Below are positions 13,098 to 25,645 of a DNA stretch of 64,000 nt, in pieces. The position numbers and the translations under genes are program-made. Each line of letters begins with the position of its first letter. Within the stretch, counting starts at the first letter, position 1. Source of the stretch: Centropus unirufus (lineage: Eukaryota > Chordata > Aves > Cuculiformes > Centropidae); assembly GCA_013397695.1 (NCBI GenBank), contig VYZI01000124.1, positions 187,687-251,686 on the forward strand, in the 5' to 3' direction. The notes beneath the pieces are model-generated. The model did no database searches and was not told the DNA's origin. It saw nothing but the letters and a program-made list of their open reading frames with translations.

Positions 13098-13290
13098 ATT
13101 CAGAGGACTACAAAGTGACTGGGGTTGGCAGAGACCTCTTGAGAGTGTCTAGTCAACTAGTCCAAAATGCAGGGTCAGCAACAGGTTTTTCAGCACCTTG
13201 TCAAGTTGAATTTTGACTCTCTATAAGGAAACAGATTCCATAACTTCTCTGGATGGCTTGCTCCAGTGTTACACCATTCTTCCAGAAAAA
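13098..13290 (-). mobile_element. CR1 LINE 3'-end fragment
   Basis: Read on the plus strand, the order gactggggttggcagagacc, tctagtcaactagtcc, agggtcagcaacaggt, ttgtcaagttgaattttga, cataacttctctggatggct and tgctccagtgttacacc follows the antisense of a CR1 3' terminus (end of ORF2 plus 3' UTR). The element is therefore on the minus strand. It is roughly 190 bp, with clear substitutions and no open frame. An A/T-rich run follows at 13.29-13.32 kb. Confidence 0.8.
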
Positions 13291-16145
13291 AATAATAAAA
13301 AAAATATTAAAAAAGCACATTTCAAAATATGATTATTCCCAAATCTATCAGTTTCTTGTTGCTTGGTCATTTTATGACCCTTTGTCGGAGTTGCAAATAC
13401 TCATGATAAAGTATATATAAAATTTACAGAAGACAAATAATACCTCTTTTTTCATGTATTTATTTTATGTTAATTTATTTGATCCCGACACACCTGACGT
13501 GTTGTTCATTTCTGTGCTAGTTGAAGGTGTTCAGCATATTTCAAGTTTTGTCCTGTATCCAACTTTTTTCAACTAGAAAGTAAATAAAATAGTTCCGTGT
13601 TGTTGAATCTTCTAATTTTCCAGTATTTACATCAGTACAATTAAGGACTTAATTAATTATCAAAATTTATTTTGCTCTCTTCAGTATTTTAGGTCAGACT
13701 TGTACTCAAGAATGGATTTTCACTTTTGAGGGCTGAAGGTGAAAAAACAATCAACTTTTTCTTCTGACTACTAATTAAATTTCACCCTGACAAAATAGGT
13801 ATCATCTAGGTGCCTGATTGTTCACCCGAACAAAACTCTGTTTTAAAAGATGACTAACGGTATCACCCAACCCCAGCCTTCCCTTTTGCCAAACAGTAAA
13901 AAGAAATCTCTTATGGAGAAAAAAAATCAATTTCTTGAAATGACTTTTAAATTAAAGTAAAATTGGTGAAAAATTTGATCCCAAGAGTTCTAAAGAGTAA
14001 AGTCATCACTGGAAAAAATCAATACAGGGTCCCCTAACAGAATCTTCTCTACATATTTACCTCAGCCCTCATTTGGGAGACCCATTGTCAGGTCAAGATA
14101 TGTCATAGTCCTTTCTTGGCTTCTCAGGTAAGAATTTTCAAAATGTTGCCAGATTATATAAAAATGTATATTCATATACTTGGGAACTGGAAAATGCAGT
14201 GAGTTTAGAAACTCATTTTATATGGATCATTAAACAGCTGTCAGAAAGTAACAGACTGGTGTCATAACTACCACGGACTGAAAGCAGAACAGTGACCTAT
14301 AACAGATAATAAAAAGCTCAATATTCTATTATTACCAGAGTGAGTTCTTATTATCTTTATCCCAACCCTCTTTTTTTAGATGTCACCCAGTCTCTAAAAT
14401 TCACCACATGGGTTCTGAAAGTCTGTTTTACTCTGGGATTAACACCTTCAAGTGTTAAAGACAGAAGATAGCTTTTATTCTGAAAACATGATCTAGATAG
14501 TAATATATAAACGTTCAGAGTGGATTTATGCTTTCTTTCTGCATTTCAACTCTGGCAGAGATGTTTTGGTTAACACAAGTGGGGTTTTTTACCAGGCTTG
14601 TTTTATGGGGAAATCATATAGGAGTACTTTGGTGGGGAAGTTACAAAAAGTATTCAAAGCATGTTGAAAAAGGCATATGAAAGGGCCCTATAAACATTAG
14701 GAAAAACATTGATATTATACTACGAGATCATGACTATTGAGCAAGCAACCTTTATACAATAAAGCAAATCTACTTAGTTCAGACATATTATGCATGTCAT
14801 GTAGAATTCTCTCCCACATCTGGATTAAAGTTTCTAATCACAGGCTAGGATGTCTTCTTTATACTGGAAATTTGCTTCCTGGAGAACCAGCTTTGGGGAA
14901 GGAGTCACCTGTGGGGTCTATTCTTGAAAATGGTAATATCTGGGGGAAAGAAAAGGGGGGGAGTGATGGCATGATCCAAACCGAACAGACGTAGGAGAAT
15001 GAACCTAAGGAATGAGGCAAGCCCATACCTAAAACCCTGAAACCTTTATGGCCTTATTTTTTATCTCTTTTCACCATCTTCTTCCATTGTAAGGACTCCA
15101 GCTATCTCCATTTCACCTTCGCACTGTCAGGTTCCATATGTTCCCTGTTCTTTCTTCTATTACTATTACCTGAATTTTTGATCCCTACTGCCAAATCATT
15201 ACCGTTACACCATCAAGCAAATTAAATACTACCAATGAAGTGTAAGACCTTGTTAATTTAATAAAAAATCATATAAACTGATTGCAATATTTCTGTAGCA
15301 GGGCAGCAAGAAAGAAACTGTTGAATCTTCTCACCACAATCGAAGTTAATTAACAGAGCTTTTCATGTCCTCTTTAAACTTTCTTGTGCAGAAAAACATG
15401 AAACACTAAAAAAACTGACAGCATAGCTGATGTTTACTTGATTATAAAGGATAAAATGTATAGGCTAGTTCAGTGCTTCTATTACTTGTACTGAATTTGT
15501 TATCTAGGCCTCCCTGTATGATGTCTAATAGGTAAATTAAATACAAACATTCATCTGGGACAAAAATTCTCTTCTAGGAGCAAAATAATGGATAATAGCT
15601 ATGAAACTTCTCATGTTCCCTGAACTTCCACAGACTCACTCAAGGTTAAACCATCTAGAAGATCTGAGCAGTAAATTTGAATTTTGTAATAATGATTTTT
15701 CAGATATATTTTCTGAAAACAAACCTGGCAGGTCTGATTGTTAATTTTACTGACTATTTTAGATTTGTCTTTTAAATGGTTCTTCAGCATTCAGATTATG
15801 GGACAGATGTAAGAAAAATCTACTCAGACCATTATGTTTTCTTTTTATAAAACATATTAGTTACTCATTAAATAATACTTGTTTGCATTTTCTTTTTCTC
15901 AGGTGGTAGAACATTAAACTCTGCAAAGTGTGTGCGCTATTGTTTCCAAGGAAACAACATCTGAATAAACAATTAGAAGAATTTGTACACACCACCTCGC
16001 AAAAATGAAGGCAACATGAGATCATAGCTGCTTCACCTTTATTGGCTGAAGGAGAATGAATCATGGGGTCATTCAGTGATGGACTTACTGGAGTCTCTGA
16101 TATAGCAGATAGGTTTTTTGACTGAAATTTGACACAAAAGTATTC

Positions 16146-16196
16146 TTATCATTATTATTGTTATTATCATTATTATGACAATAATAATAATAACAA
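16146..16196. repeat. (ATT)n/(AAT)n simple repeat forming a long hairpin
   Basis: A run of ATT/TTA triplets switches to AAT triplets, so the two halves are complementary. The arm at 16158-16174 and the arm at 16180-16196 form a 17-bp stem with one mismatch around a 5-nt loop (atgac). Self-complementary triplet tracts of this kind can extrude cruciforms. Confidence 0.85.
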
Positions 16197-16380
16197 AAAT
16201 GTCTTTTGCATTGAAAGAGAAGAAACAATTTGTAAATTTGCTCCTGATATTAAATAGAAAAATGAAAATGGATCAAGTTTTGTTGTCTGTAAATATCTAT
16301 AATATTTATATTGACTTAAGAGCAGCTGTTATGCATACTTTGATGTAGGGACAGTATGATGGTGAGTTATCTTTCTGCTT

Positions 16381-16432
16381 AATAATAATAACAATAATAA
16401 TATTTTTATCAACAGTAATAGCAACAATAAAA
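16381..16432. repeat. Degenerate (AAT)n simple repeat
   Basis: Imperfect AAT/AAC triplets (aataataataacaataataa, then aacagtaatagcaacaata). It lies about 190 bp from the larger (ATT)n tract. Confidence 0.75.
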
Positions 16433-18189
16433 TAGTTGGACCAGTTTTTTTCAACTTCCTTAGACAGTGCTTCCTTCAACTTCCTGTTTAAATGAGGGAA
16501 TATATTATTTTTGTCAGAGGTGGAACAGAACACAGAAATTAATTCAGTTTCTACTTGCACTCATAGCCTATTCAGTTCTTTGGAACCAAGACTGTACTTT
16601 TACATGTCAGTCAAATAAAACAATTCCCAAGTTTAAAAAAAAAATTTCTTCCCTTCCTACCTTCTCTCATGCAGTACTGAGAAGTCAACTGCTTTTTATC
16701 TTTCCACAAAACAGACATAAGCTCTTTGTGGCTTTCATCCATTGTTTTTTAACCAACTAATTAATATTAGTTCTAAAAGTGAATTTTGAAACAGTGAATG
16801 GTTTGAATTAAACATGTTCCAGGAAACTATATACTTTAGGGCCTTGGAGAAAAAAAATGTACTGGTGACTGTAGAAAGCAGAAATTTTGAGGAATATTCT
16901 TTCGCATTTTCAGAGGAATGTTTTCCGTGTTGAATAGTTTGGGAATTGAGGGCATTGTTAAACAAATACTGCAAACATAGACCTCAAAGGAATACTTCAT
17001 GGAAAAAAAAAAGAAGTCTATTCAAAAGATATATAGGCATCATTCTCATTCAAGATATTCTTAAACTTCCTGGGTTTATAATAATCTAGTTAGGTCTGCC
17101 GTGGTAGGTATAACATCAGCTTTTCATGGGTATTTTTCTGATTCATGCTTACTGCATTGAAGGTCACTATTAAAGTTTAATGCCTCAAGAAACTTCTACT
17201 TTTCTTAGCATGCCAAACTTTCTCTTTGTCCACTTTTAACCTCAACTGTTTTCATTCTTATTCAATGATTTTTTTTTTTTTAGCTGGAGATTCAACATAC
17301 AGATACGTATCTTGATATGTGGAACAATCAACAGGAGAATTGAATCAGCAGTGGTTTTTGAGATAGGCTAGGAACTGTAGAACTTCTTGAAAAGAAGGAA
17401 ACTGAACATATAGTATAAAACATAAATTATGACTGAATAGCACCCTGTTAAAACTGCATGATTTTGATCTTCATGGGAAGCATACATTCCATTTGTTCAC
17501 AAGTATCATGTTCTAGCTGCCAGGCTGTAAAATGAAGATTGTTTCTTCATTACTACTGCATGGATTTCCAACTGTCCATATTTAGGAAACAGGTAAATTG
17601 GCAGAGTTAACCATTTTCTGACCATACACCAGAGTATTAGGACAATTTTTCAGATATGGTGAAAAGTCTGCCTGTGGTCTCTGCACATTTCTAAATTTTT
17701 AGCACAAGTTATTGTTATTGAAATCTAAATAGATTACTTTGTAAGGCTAGCGGATCATTTAGTTTTAAAATTCCATTTGATCCTAGAATGGTGAAGCATC
17801 TTCAATGTAAATTCTGCTCTATCATCACCGGAAGTCTTCTCTGGCATGACAATGGTAAACCAAATGAACAGCATTTTGTTGGCATTTGCTTATGATGCCA
17901 AATGTGGGGGTGCATGTAAAGAGGTTGAAAAACATCTACACAAAAACAGTATCTTGAGATCTTTAATTTTTAATGACTTATTATCTAGACATTTTGAATT
18001 TTCCTCGCTGTGTAATTTGTTAATCACTATAAAGTTGTAGAATACCATAGAAACTTTTAAAATCCCTGTCAACATGCATTGTTATTTCTACAAAGTTCAA
18101 AATGTTATGAAGTCTGGCGTTTCCTATGAAATGATGGATGAGTCAAAACTTCCAGGCTTTTACGTCATTCTGCAATCACATCATTTATT

Positions 18190-18217
18190 AATCATGACAT
18201 GTTATAATGTCATGATT
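18190..18217. repeat. Perfect 11-bp inverted repeat
   Basis: aatcatgacat (18190-18200) and atgtcatgatt (18207-18217) are exact reverse complements with a 6-nt spacer (gttata). The spacing suits a dyad protein-binding site or hairpin. No further context identifies it. Confidence 0.75.
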
Positions 18218-18796
18218 GCTGAAAGTAATTGGGACAAGCACTGAGTTTTTCAGTAACTCCTAATATGTTGCACATCCTTGATTTTGTATACAAAAGTTCA
18301 GTAACACACAATGAAGGCAACTTAAAATAAATTTTCACAATTTTTCATTCACTAATGTCACATGCTAAAAGTATTGATATACATAGATTTTGCATCACAG
18401 AATTGGTTTCCAAAAGTATTATCTGTAAAACTTAGTTCTACTGTCCTGTATAACATGATCATAGAGTACTCTCTTTGAGGAATAGTGTGGCAGAAGGCAA
18501 ATGAAATCATATATCTGAGTTTCCTCCTCCTTTCAAATATTTCTCTCATCTGTTATTTTAAAATACATATATAAACATGAAGTTTACTCACTATAAAGCT
18601 GTAAACATATCTCAGGGTGTTTCTGACTCCATCAGCTTCAAAGTGAATCCTGCAAGGTTTGCCATTGTCACCAGAACTCCATGATAAAATTACTGTCATT
18701 TTTAAAGAGCAGTGCTGGATATATATTATTTGACGTATAAATCAAAACTGTAAGTTTAAAAGATTCTGAGGCTTAGAACACAACAGATCTATATCC

Positions 18797-18990
18797 TTCT
18801 TATGTTCAGGATTACAGAAATGGATGCACTGTTCCAGGTGGGATCTTCACGGGAGGCAGAATCGCCTCCCTTGACCTGTTGATCAAGCTTCTCTTGGTGT
18901 ATCTCAGGATATTGTTGGCCTTCTGGGATGCGAGCACACATTGCTTACTTGGGTCAAGCTTCTCATCATCCGTTTTGCTTGGATGATACA
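18797..18990 (-). mobile_element. CR1 LINE internal fragment
   Basis: The minus-strand translation contains DDEKLDPSKQCVLASQKAN, then RYTKRSLINRSREAILPP. This is the same ORF2 C-terminal block seen in the larger CR1 near 9.65 kb (there LAAQAAICILDCIKRS). The fragment is about 190 bp, one frame stays open, and both flanks leave the CR1 match abruptly. Confidence 0.85.
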
Positions 18991-20105
18991 TTTCTGAACC
19001 AGGAATATTTTCACCGATGGAGTACAAGAGATTGAACATAACAGTTTTGCAGAACAGAAGCAAAAAAACTGATGTTTTTTGTTTCATTTTGCACATTTCT
19101 CAATCTATATATAGGTAAATATGAATTTATGCTAAAATAAACTCATAAAAGAATTCCAAAAGAGTAAGCTGTCAACAAAACTTTTAATAATTAATTGTTC
19201 AGGATCAGAAGATATTAAGAGTATGTCAACTTTTCTTGAGAATGGCCTAGAGAGCAGAGGATTAATTAATACTTAGCTACACTTCTATTGTCCAAATTCA
19301 GAGGGTAAAGCATAGACATTTCAAATGGTTCTCCTACCACAGATTAGGCAGTATTGCCTGAATTCTATGTATGTTGCTGCTGTACATTGCGGTAAACTGT
19401 GTCACCTCCTTAGGTGCTCTCACATAGACTTCTTTCTTGTTAAAGGTGTAGTCAATATGGAAGTTAAAATATAAACAGAATTTAAACCATGTAACTCGTT
19501 TGCCTCTAAAATCTCCTGAAGACAAAATAACAATAGAAAAATAAACAACCCCCCCCGAACAAACAGAAAGGGTCATCCAAAACTAAAGTCTTTTCAAAAC
19601 TGAAGGAAAAAGAGAACTGCATCTTAAACCTCGTGATGAAGTTTAGCCTAGGGCAAATTACCATGCTGCAGTCTTAGATGGAATGGAAAAGGATAGATAC
19701 ACCCTTCACCATATCACTGCTGTAGTTAGACAGGTTTATAGTGGATTAAATAAATGAAGGTGACACTTTCCAAATTTTTCTGCTGAGATAATGTCATCAT
19801 AGCAGCAAATATGGACAATTCAACGGAACTACATGAAACCCTGCATGAGGAATGAAAAAAGATTTTTACTCAGTTATCAGATTCAGCATCAGATGAACCT
19901 CTACTATCACAGTGCAAATTTACTACTACTAGTAACCTATTACTGGAAAACAAACACTTCATGGATATTGTCAACTATGATCACACATGCAAGTGGATGC
20001 TTCTAATTTTTTTCACAATTGTAGATCTCTTCTGAGAGTGTGAGTTTTCTCACTTGCTTTTTCTATTCAGGCTTGTTTTGAAATATAGCCAGAATAAATC
20101 ATCAT

Positions 20106-20148
20106 AAGCAATATATTATTTATCTAAATTTTAAATCATATATTGCTT
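20106..20148. repeat. 11-bp inverted repeat with extended imperfect stem
   Basis: aagcaatatat (20106-20116) and atatattgctt (20138-20148) are exact reverse complements with a 21-nt spacer. The stem continues outward with a one-base bulge (tcat on the left, atga on the right). Confidence 0.65.
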
Positions 20149-21854
20149 GATGAACACCAGTAATTATCTGAAATTAGTTTCAGACTATCCTAAAATGTTG
20201 TTTGAGAACAAATTATGTTTTGACAAAAAAAATATTTTTTCCTTGTTAACAGTTTAGAATTGGATCCATTTTGGCAACAAAGCAAATGTTTGTTTTCTGT
20301 CTTTTTCATGCATTAATGTAATTGTTTCCACTGTGAAGTTTATGGATATTAACCACTGGTCTTCACTGGGGTGCTAAGAAAATAAATAATCCTATATTTT
20401 GATATTTTCATGCACATTTTCATATGCACCATATGACAACACCTTGTAACTATTATCCAACAACTTTGAGGAATACGTATTAAGTACAGACACTGTGTTT
20501 TGGTTGTTAGTTGTTCTGGTTTGTTTTTTTTTCTCCATTGCTCTGTAGGCATTTCAGGAAACAATTGAAGAAGAGGAAAGGACTGGGTCTCAAGGAAAGC
20601 ACAGAATGTAAAGAGTGGCATCAATCAGCACACTACATAAAATAGCATATAAAAGCCTTCCAGAGAAAGACACTGTTGAGATCATCCTTTAGATGCAATG
20701 AATACTTTAACCAAGCGCTAAACTTACATGTTATAACTAAAAAAGCTAGCTAAACACAATGTTCTGCTGTGCACTTTTAATTTTGAGACTAAAGTCACTG
20801 AAATCAGTGATTGATCCTTTTTTATGATTTGTATCTTCTTATCATCACTGAGGAATGGAATGATGAAACTAACTGAATCATTCTCTGCAGTTACCATTAC
20901 TTTATATGCATGCAGATTTGAGAATTATTTTTCTTTCACTGATAACGACAAAACATCTATCCAATAGCTCAGACTTATGCATGCTCACAAAAACTAGTCC
21001 TTTTCTCTGTCTCATTATGCCAGTTAGATAAGTTTTAAATGTGCAGCACATTCAGAGAGGTGGAAGTGATAGGGAAGGCTGAAAGGAACTTTGATTACAT
21101 GGATTTTTCTCCCAACATCCCGAGTAAGACATTGTTCAGAAATGAATGACAATGATCTCATTGTCATGAGAAAATTCCCGACACTCTTCTACAATACTGG
21201 AGGTTACGCTGCATGGCAAAGGAAGGACATTTGTTCTGTGAGTAATTTTTTAATTGTTAACATAATTTTGATTGCCAGCCTTAATTTCCAGAGAATTTTT
21301 CTCTGATTAGGAAACTTCATTTTCGTTCTTTAAACATATTTAATCAGTAACTGGAATGCTCTACTGCAGTCTCTTAATTATATCTCCTTCCAACTCATAT
21401 CCCAGTTATTTGCTTTGGCCAAAATCATCTAGGTGATCTGATGATGAGAACAACTTTCTCAATTTAAACATGAATATTGTTTTAGCTCTTAATATAGGCT
21501 TTAGACCTATGGCTATTATTTTCAGTTATTATTTCCATATGTTACTTTCTACCTACATCCAGGTACTGCTCAGCTGTTTTTGAAGTCAAGCAATCTATTC
21601 ACACACACAAAAGAGAAAATGAAAAAGAAAATCAAGTTGAGAAATGTTCCATGCAGCTGAACTGTAGACTCATAAATTCCTCACTCTAATGTTTATATAC
21701 CTCTGAATGGCTCCAATTGCTACCAGCCAGGGGCCTGGGTGTTCTGCTTGCCACATAGAAACCTGAAACCTGTAACAATTTCATAAACAATAGACTCTAA
21801 CTAAGAACATGTGCTCACCAGGCCACTATGTAAGGCATTGAATATCCAGGGAAT

Positions 21855-21894
21855 ATAAAGGAGGGGAAAGGGGGGAGAAAGCAGAGAGAGAAGA
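21855..21894 (+). repeat. Purine-rich G/A tract after a TATAAAG motif
   Basis: After tataaag at 21854-21860 the plus strand is nearly all purine (gaggggaaaggggggagaaa, then gcagagagagaag). The TATA-like string with an adjacent G/A tract could be the promoter part of an old LTR or an isolated purine tract; nothing decides between these. Confidence 0.45.
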
Positions 21895-22284
21895 ACACTA
21901 AATGTTTTGTTAAATGAAGTAGGATTGTCAGTTGAATATCATTATTATTATTTTTCTACTTCAGGAGATTTTACACCCTCAATGTTTTAACTAAAATAAA
22001 CTTTCATGTTTGTGCCTGTCTGTAGCAATCCACTATGAAACATTTATGTTGAACAAACATGCACTATAAAATATTCACATCTGCCTTTACTGCTGTTTAC
22101 CTAGTTTACTCTTTTTTTTTTCCCAATGATTTTTGAAGCTTACAAGGCAATTTGTCTCAGTAGTAGGACACAGAATATCCCCCTCCATATTACATATAAA
22201 TTAGAGTCCAAAGAAAATGTTTAAACTCATTTTCCAGTCTTATTACCCAGTGGAAGTTTTCTTCCCCACAGCTTAAACTATCTC

Positions 22285-22395
22285 CAGCTATTTGGATTTC
22301 ACAATTTCCCTTGAGAAGCTGTTCCACAGCCTAATAGACTCCACCATAAGGAAATTCTTCTTATATAATTGAGCACATTTCTCAATATGTATTCT
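22285..22395 (-). mobile_element. Ancient CR1-like LINE 3' fragment
   Basis: gagaagctgttccacagcct followed by aatagactccaccataagga and aattcttcttat follows the antisense of the C-terminal ORF2 segment of old CR1-family LINEs, in which a conserved stretch reads roughly as a failed 'remain small, fail to set' block ahead of the 3' UTR. Divergence is high, so the subfamily is uncertain. Confidence 0.55.
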
Positions 22396-22611
22396 TTAAC
22401 TTGGAAAATTCACAGAATTTTTCTTGGTGGAGGAGGGGGTACATCCTGTGGCTATGACATGCTTTCAGATTGAAAATGAAGTTCAGTGCCAGACATAGAG
22501 AACTGATCATAAATTATGCTATTTCTAATCGATGAACTATAATGCAAATTCTTGAAATTTAAGGATTTCTTTCATTATTTGAAAACTCTATTGGCTTCTC
22601 TCCTCAGGAAT

Positions 22612-22665
22612 GGAATCCTCATAGAATCTTTACAGTTTGAAGGGATGATTTCATCTGAGAAATGC
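22612..22665 (-). mobile_element. Possible CR1 3'-terminus remnant
   Basis: ctcatagaatctttacagtt followed by tgaagggatgatttcatctg resembles the antisense of a CR1 3' end (agaatc...tttgaagggacc..catct). The match is short and could be chance. It lies 220 bp right of another CR1-like piece and in the same orientation. Confidence 0.3.
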
Positions 22666-23383
22666 TGAGGTGATTTGACTAAATTTATCTTTCCCTCATT
22701 GCTGCACAAGCAATTTTATGTGCATTTGACTATTTCCATGTCAAAATCAGCATCCAAAATACTCTAAGTTTTACCTTGTTCTGTGCATCAGATGTGCTTT
22801 TCAAATTGATGATGCACAAATGCCTAAACAACTTCTATTCAGTGCCTGAAGTAGAATTGTAAAAATCATTTTTACCTAAATGATATAAATATCTACCCAG
22901 AAGTACAAGTATTTTCTAAGAGCAGACAGGTTGAAATCTGTTTCAGGTCATAAACTGGGCATAACCTGGATAAAATTCTGAAGGAAAACAAAAAAATAAG
23001 AAATGGAAGGCTGTATTTTTTCCTGTTGCTTCAGTTGGATAAGATTGGTCTTGCTTATACCATAACTACTTCTATCAGTTTTAACGCTTGGACTCTCCCA
23101 CTGTCTTCGTCTATGATTGTACTACAAGTTTCAGATATACCTGATTTGACTTACAACACTTGAGGGCTCGCACTGAATGGCTCTTGACAAATTTATGAAA
23201 GCAATTTCAAGACTTAAGAAAGAAAGCAAGGAATGTGGATTCAAGAAAGAGTAGGAAGACAGAGAAGTTACAAAATTAAGAGAAATTGTAGTCTCATCTT
23301 CTCCACTGTAGCTTCTTCAAAAAAACATCTGAACAGAAAATTTTCTAAAAATACTACTGACAATCAACATGCAAAGATTCCTA

Positions 23384-23640
23384 CTGGCTCATGCTAATCT
23401 GCAGCAAAATGTTGCACACAGCTTTCTGAACCCCAAGAGCAATAATGACTTGTCTCTCTTGATTCGTCTGTGGGATCTTAGTTTGAACACACCCATATGA
23501 TGACACCATAATGTTTCTCTTCCAAAAATTGTCACCGGGACTCTCAGAAGCACCACAGTAGGGCTCACCACAGTATGAAACAATGACAGCATCCTTGATG
23601 ATACACTGGTTTCTCCACACCTTTTGTGATGTGTATGTCA
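23384..23640 (-). other. Open minus-strand segment, possible exon or relic
   Basis: Within a longer minus-strand frame (23381-23800) the C-terminal part is less hydrophobic and of more balanced composition than the N-terminal part. It includes KVWRNQCIIKDAVIVSYCGE, PYCGASESPGDNFW and QTKIPQTNQERQVIIALGVQ. No family is recognised. The upstream half (FYFTAFNCYSHLSIYF...) looks like translated AT-rich noncoding DNA. No strong polypyrimidine acceptor stands at the composition change. It is either a relic of a coding sequence or chance. Confidence 0.15.
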
Positions 23641-25608
23641 TTAATGTTACAATATTTTTATAGAAGAATATGTACAAAAGGGAAATGAAGAGGCATGGCT
23701 TTGATGATTTGAAATAAATAGATAAATGAGAGTAACAATTGAATGCCGTAAAGTAAAACACAGAAGAAATCAGCAATACCATTCTGTATGGAGCAATCAA
23801 GGTCCACCTGTCCTGTTTCCCTTGTTAGTAATAATGAGATTATATAGACCTTTAAAGGTCCATAGAACATTCAGCAGCTAATATTATGTAGTATTCCTTG
23901 ATAATATGGAAAAAGGAAATGAAGGTTTAAGTTGGTTTCTGGGAAGGGTACCTATAGACTACTGATTTTTTTTCGTTCTTTTTTTGTAATTATCTCAGTT
24001 TCTGAAGATATAGGAACAGAATAAATTGGTTTTAGGAACAGTGTAGGGTGGGGGAATAAAAAGAGACATGTTCTTATTCTTCCTGCTATTGTGAGCAATT
24101 TACATTGCTTATCTGACACAGCTTGCTGTAATTTGATTGAAATACTGCTAACAGTTGAAATAACTCAAATGCTCCCACTTCAAACTGCCAAATATGATCA
24201 CTGTTGTCTCACAGCTGTCACAGATGCACTTGTCAAGCTTTTTTCTTTCTTACAAGAGGGCTGGGGTTGGTGTCCCAAGGGAAGAAGGACTAATTTTTAC
24301 GGCCTAAATGGACAGCTTTGTTGAGATCTACAGTTTTGTAATCTGCATAACTCATGAGCTTCCACCAAAGAGTCTGCATGCCTGCTGTTAACAATCACAT
24401 ATTTGGTCATATAGCCTGTGTGACTTTTTTTAAAAAAAATCTTAATTTCTTATAGTTTGAAACTATATTATTGTCTAAACTGAACTGATCCTACTCTAAC
24501 TTGCTTTCCTTTTTTCTTACTAGTTTAAATTAGCTTTTTTTTTGTCTAAATAAGTAGTAGTATTATCTTTAGATTTAATCATTCTAGTCTTATTGTAACT
24601 AATAGAATAATATAAATGGGAAAATTGATTCTTCTATATCTCAACTATTGATTCTCCTATAACTTATCAATCATATGCATACATTCACCATAAAGACTAT
24701 TATTAAAAATTGCAATGCCAGATGAGACCATTGTTTAATCTTATAATTTCATGGATAAGTATCAAATAAAAGTTTAAACTCATGCTTCAGTGTACAACTG
24801 TAATTGAAAATGTTGCATGCTTTCCTATGTAACATAACTCCATGATCTATCTGCAGAACTCTTACTGTGGTTTGAATGGTGTGACAAAGACACCAGAGAA
24901 AACTACCTTCTTTTGGGAACTATCTGCAACATGTAACTTTCTTGTACTCCATACAATCAAAGCCTTGCCATTGCTTATAAAAATGTATATTCTTGAGTTA
25001 GTTATGTTGAAATAAAAGCCCAGTGCTGACAAAGCAGTTTACAGTCTTCACTACAAGCATGTGATCAGGTCATTGAAAATTGAAAACTTCCCTGTAGTCT
25101 TTATTGAGAATATAAATCATGTAAGAATTACATTTTGCCTACCCTTCAGTAAAATTTGACATTGTGAATAACTCCTGTTGAGAATACACTTTTTCTTCTC
25201 CTCAAGAGACAATGCATCTGGATAGATTTAGATAAGACAAACCTACCAAATTAAGTGAAAACCCATGTATGTCCCTTTTTATTGTTAAGGTCTTAGTGCA
25301 GGTTATAAAATGTTATTATAAAATTATAAATTGGATGAGCCTTTCCTATCTTTTGGATAGTTGTTCAGACTGTAGAGCTAGAAGGCAGTTTGCTGTGAAT
25401 GGTGTTTTCTGACAAAAAGAATGTAATGAATGGAATAATTGAATATGTTTGTATGTATGCCCTAACAGTGAAAGTGCAAAGGGGTTCAGATCTTACGACA
25501 GTTATACTTTAGGAATTCTTTTTAAATAAACAGCTATACAGAGTTTTGTTCCTGACATTTGTTAACAAATTTTTAGTTTTGCTCATATCTTTTTTAATAT
25601 CCACTGTT

Positions 25609-25645
25609 TCACAACTGAGTCACAACAAGTACTTCACAACAAGTA
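25609..25645. repeat. Short direct repeat (tcacaacaagta)
   Basis: tcacaacaagta occurs at 25620-25631 and 25634-25645 (14-bp period). A partial third copy, tcacaac, begins at 25609. It is probably a small replication-slippage duplication. Confidence 0.7.

Larger units (their letters stand above)
13291..18796. other. Noncoding stretch, no gene recognised
   Basis: AT-rich sequence with scattered short ORFs that show no domain, Kozak or splice support. It contains the two ATT/AAT-type simple repeats near 16.15 and 16.38 kb and an inverted repeat near 18.2 kb, listed separately. Nothing else was recognised. Confidence 0.55.
18991..22284. other. Noncoding stretch, no gene recognised
   Basis: AT-rich with only short ORFs. 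It includes a run of eight C near 19.55 kb, an inverted repeat at 20.1 kb and a purine-rich tract at 21.85 kb, listed separately. Confidence 0.55.
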
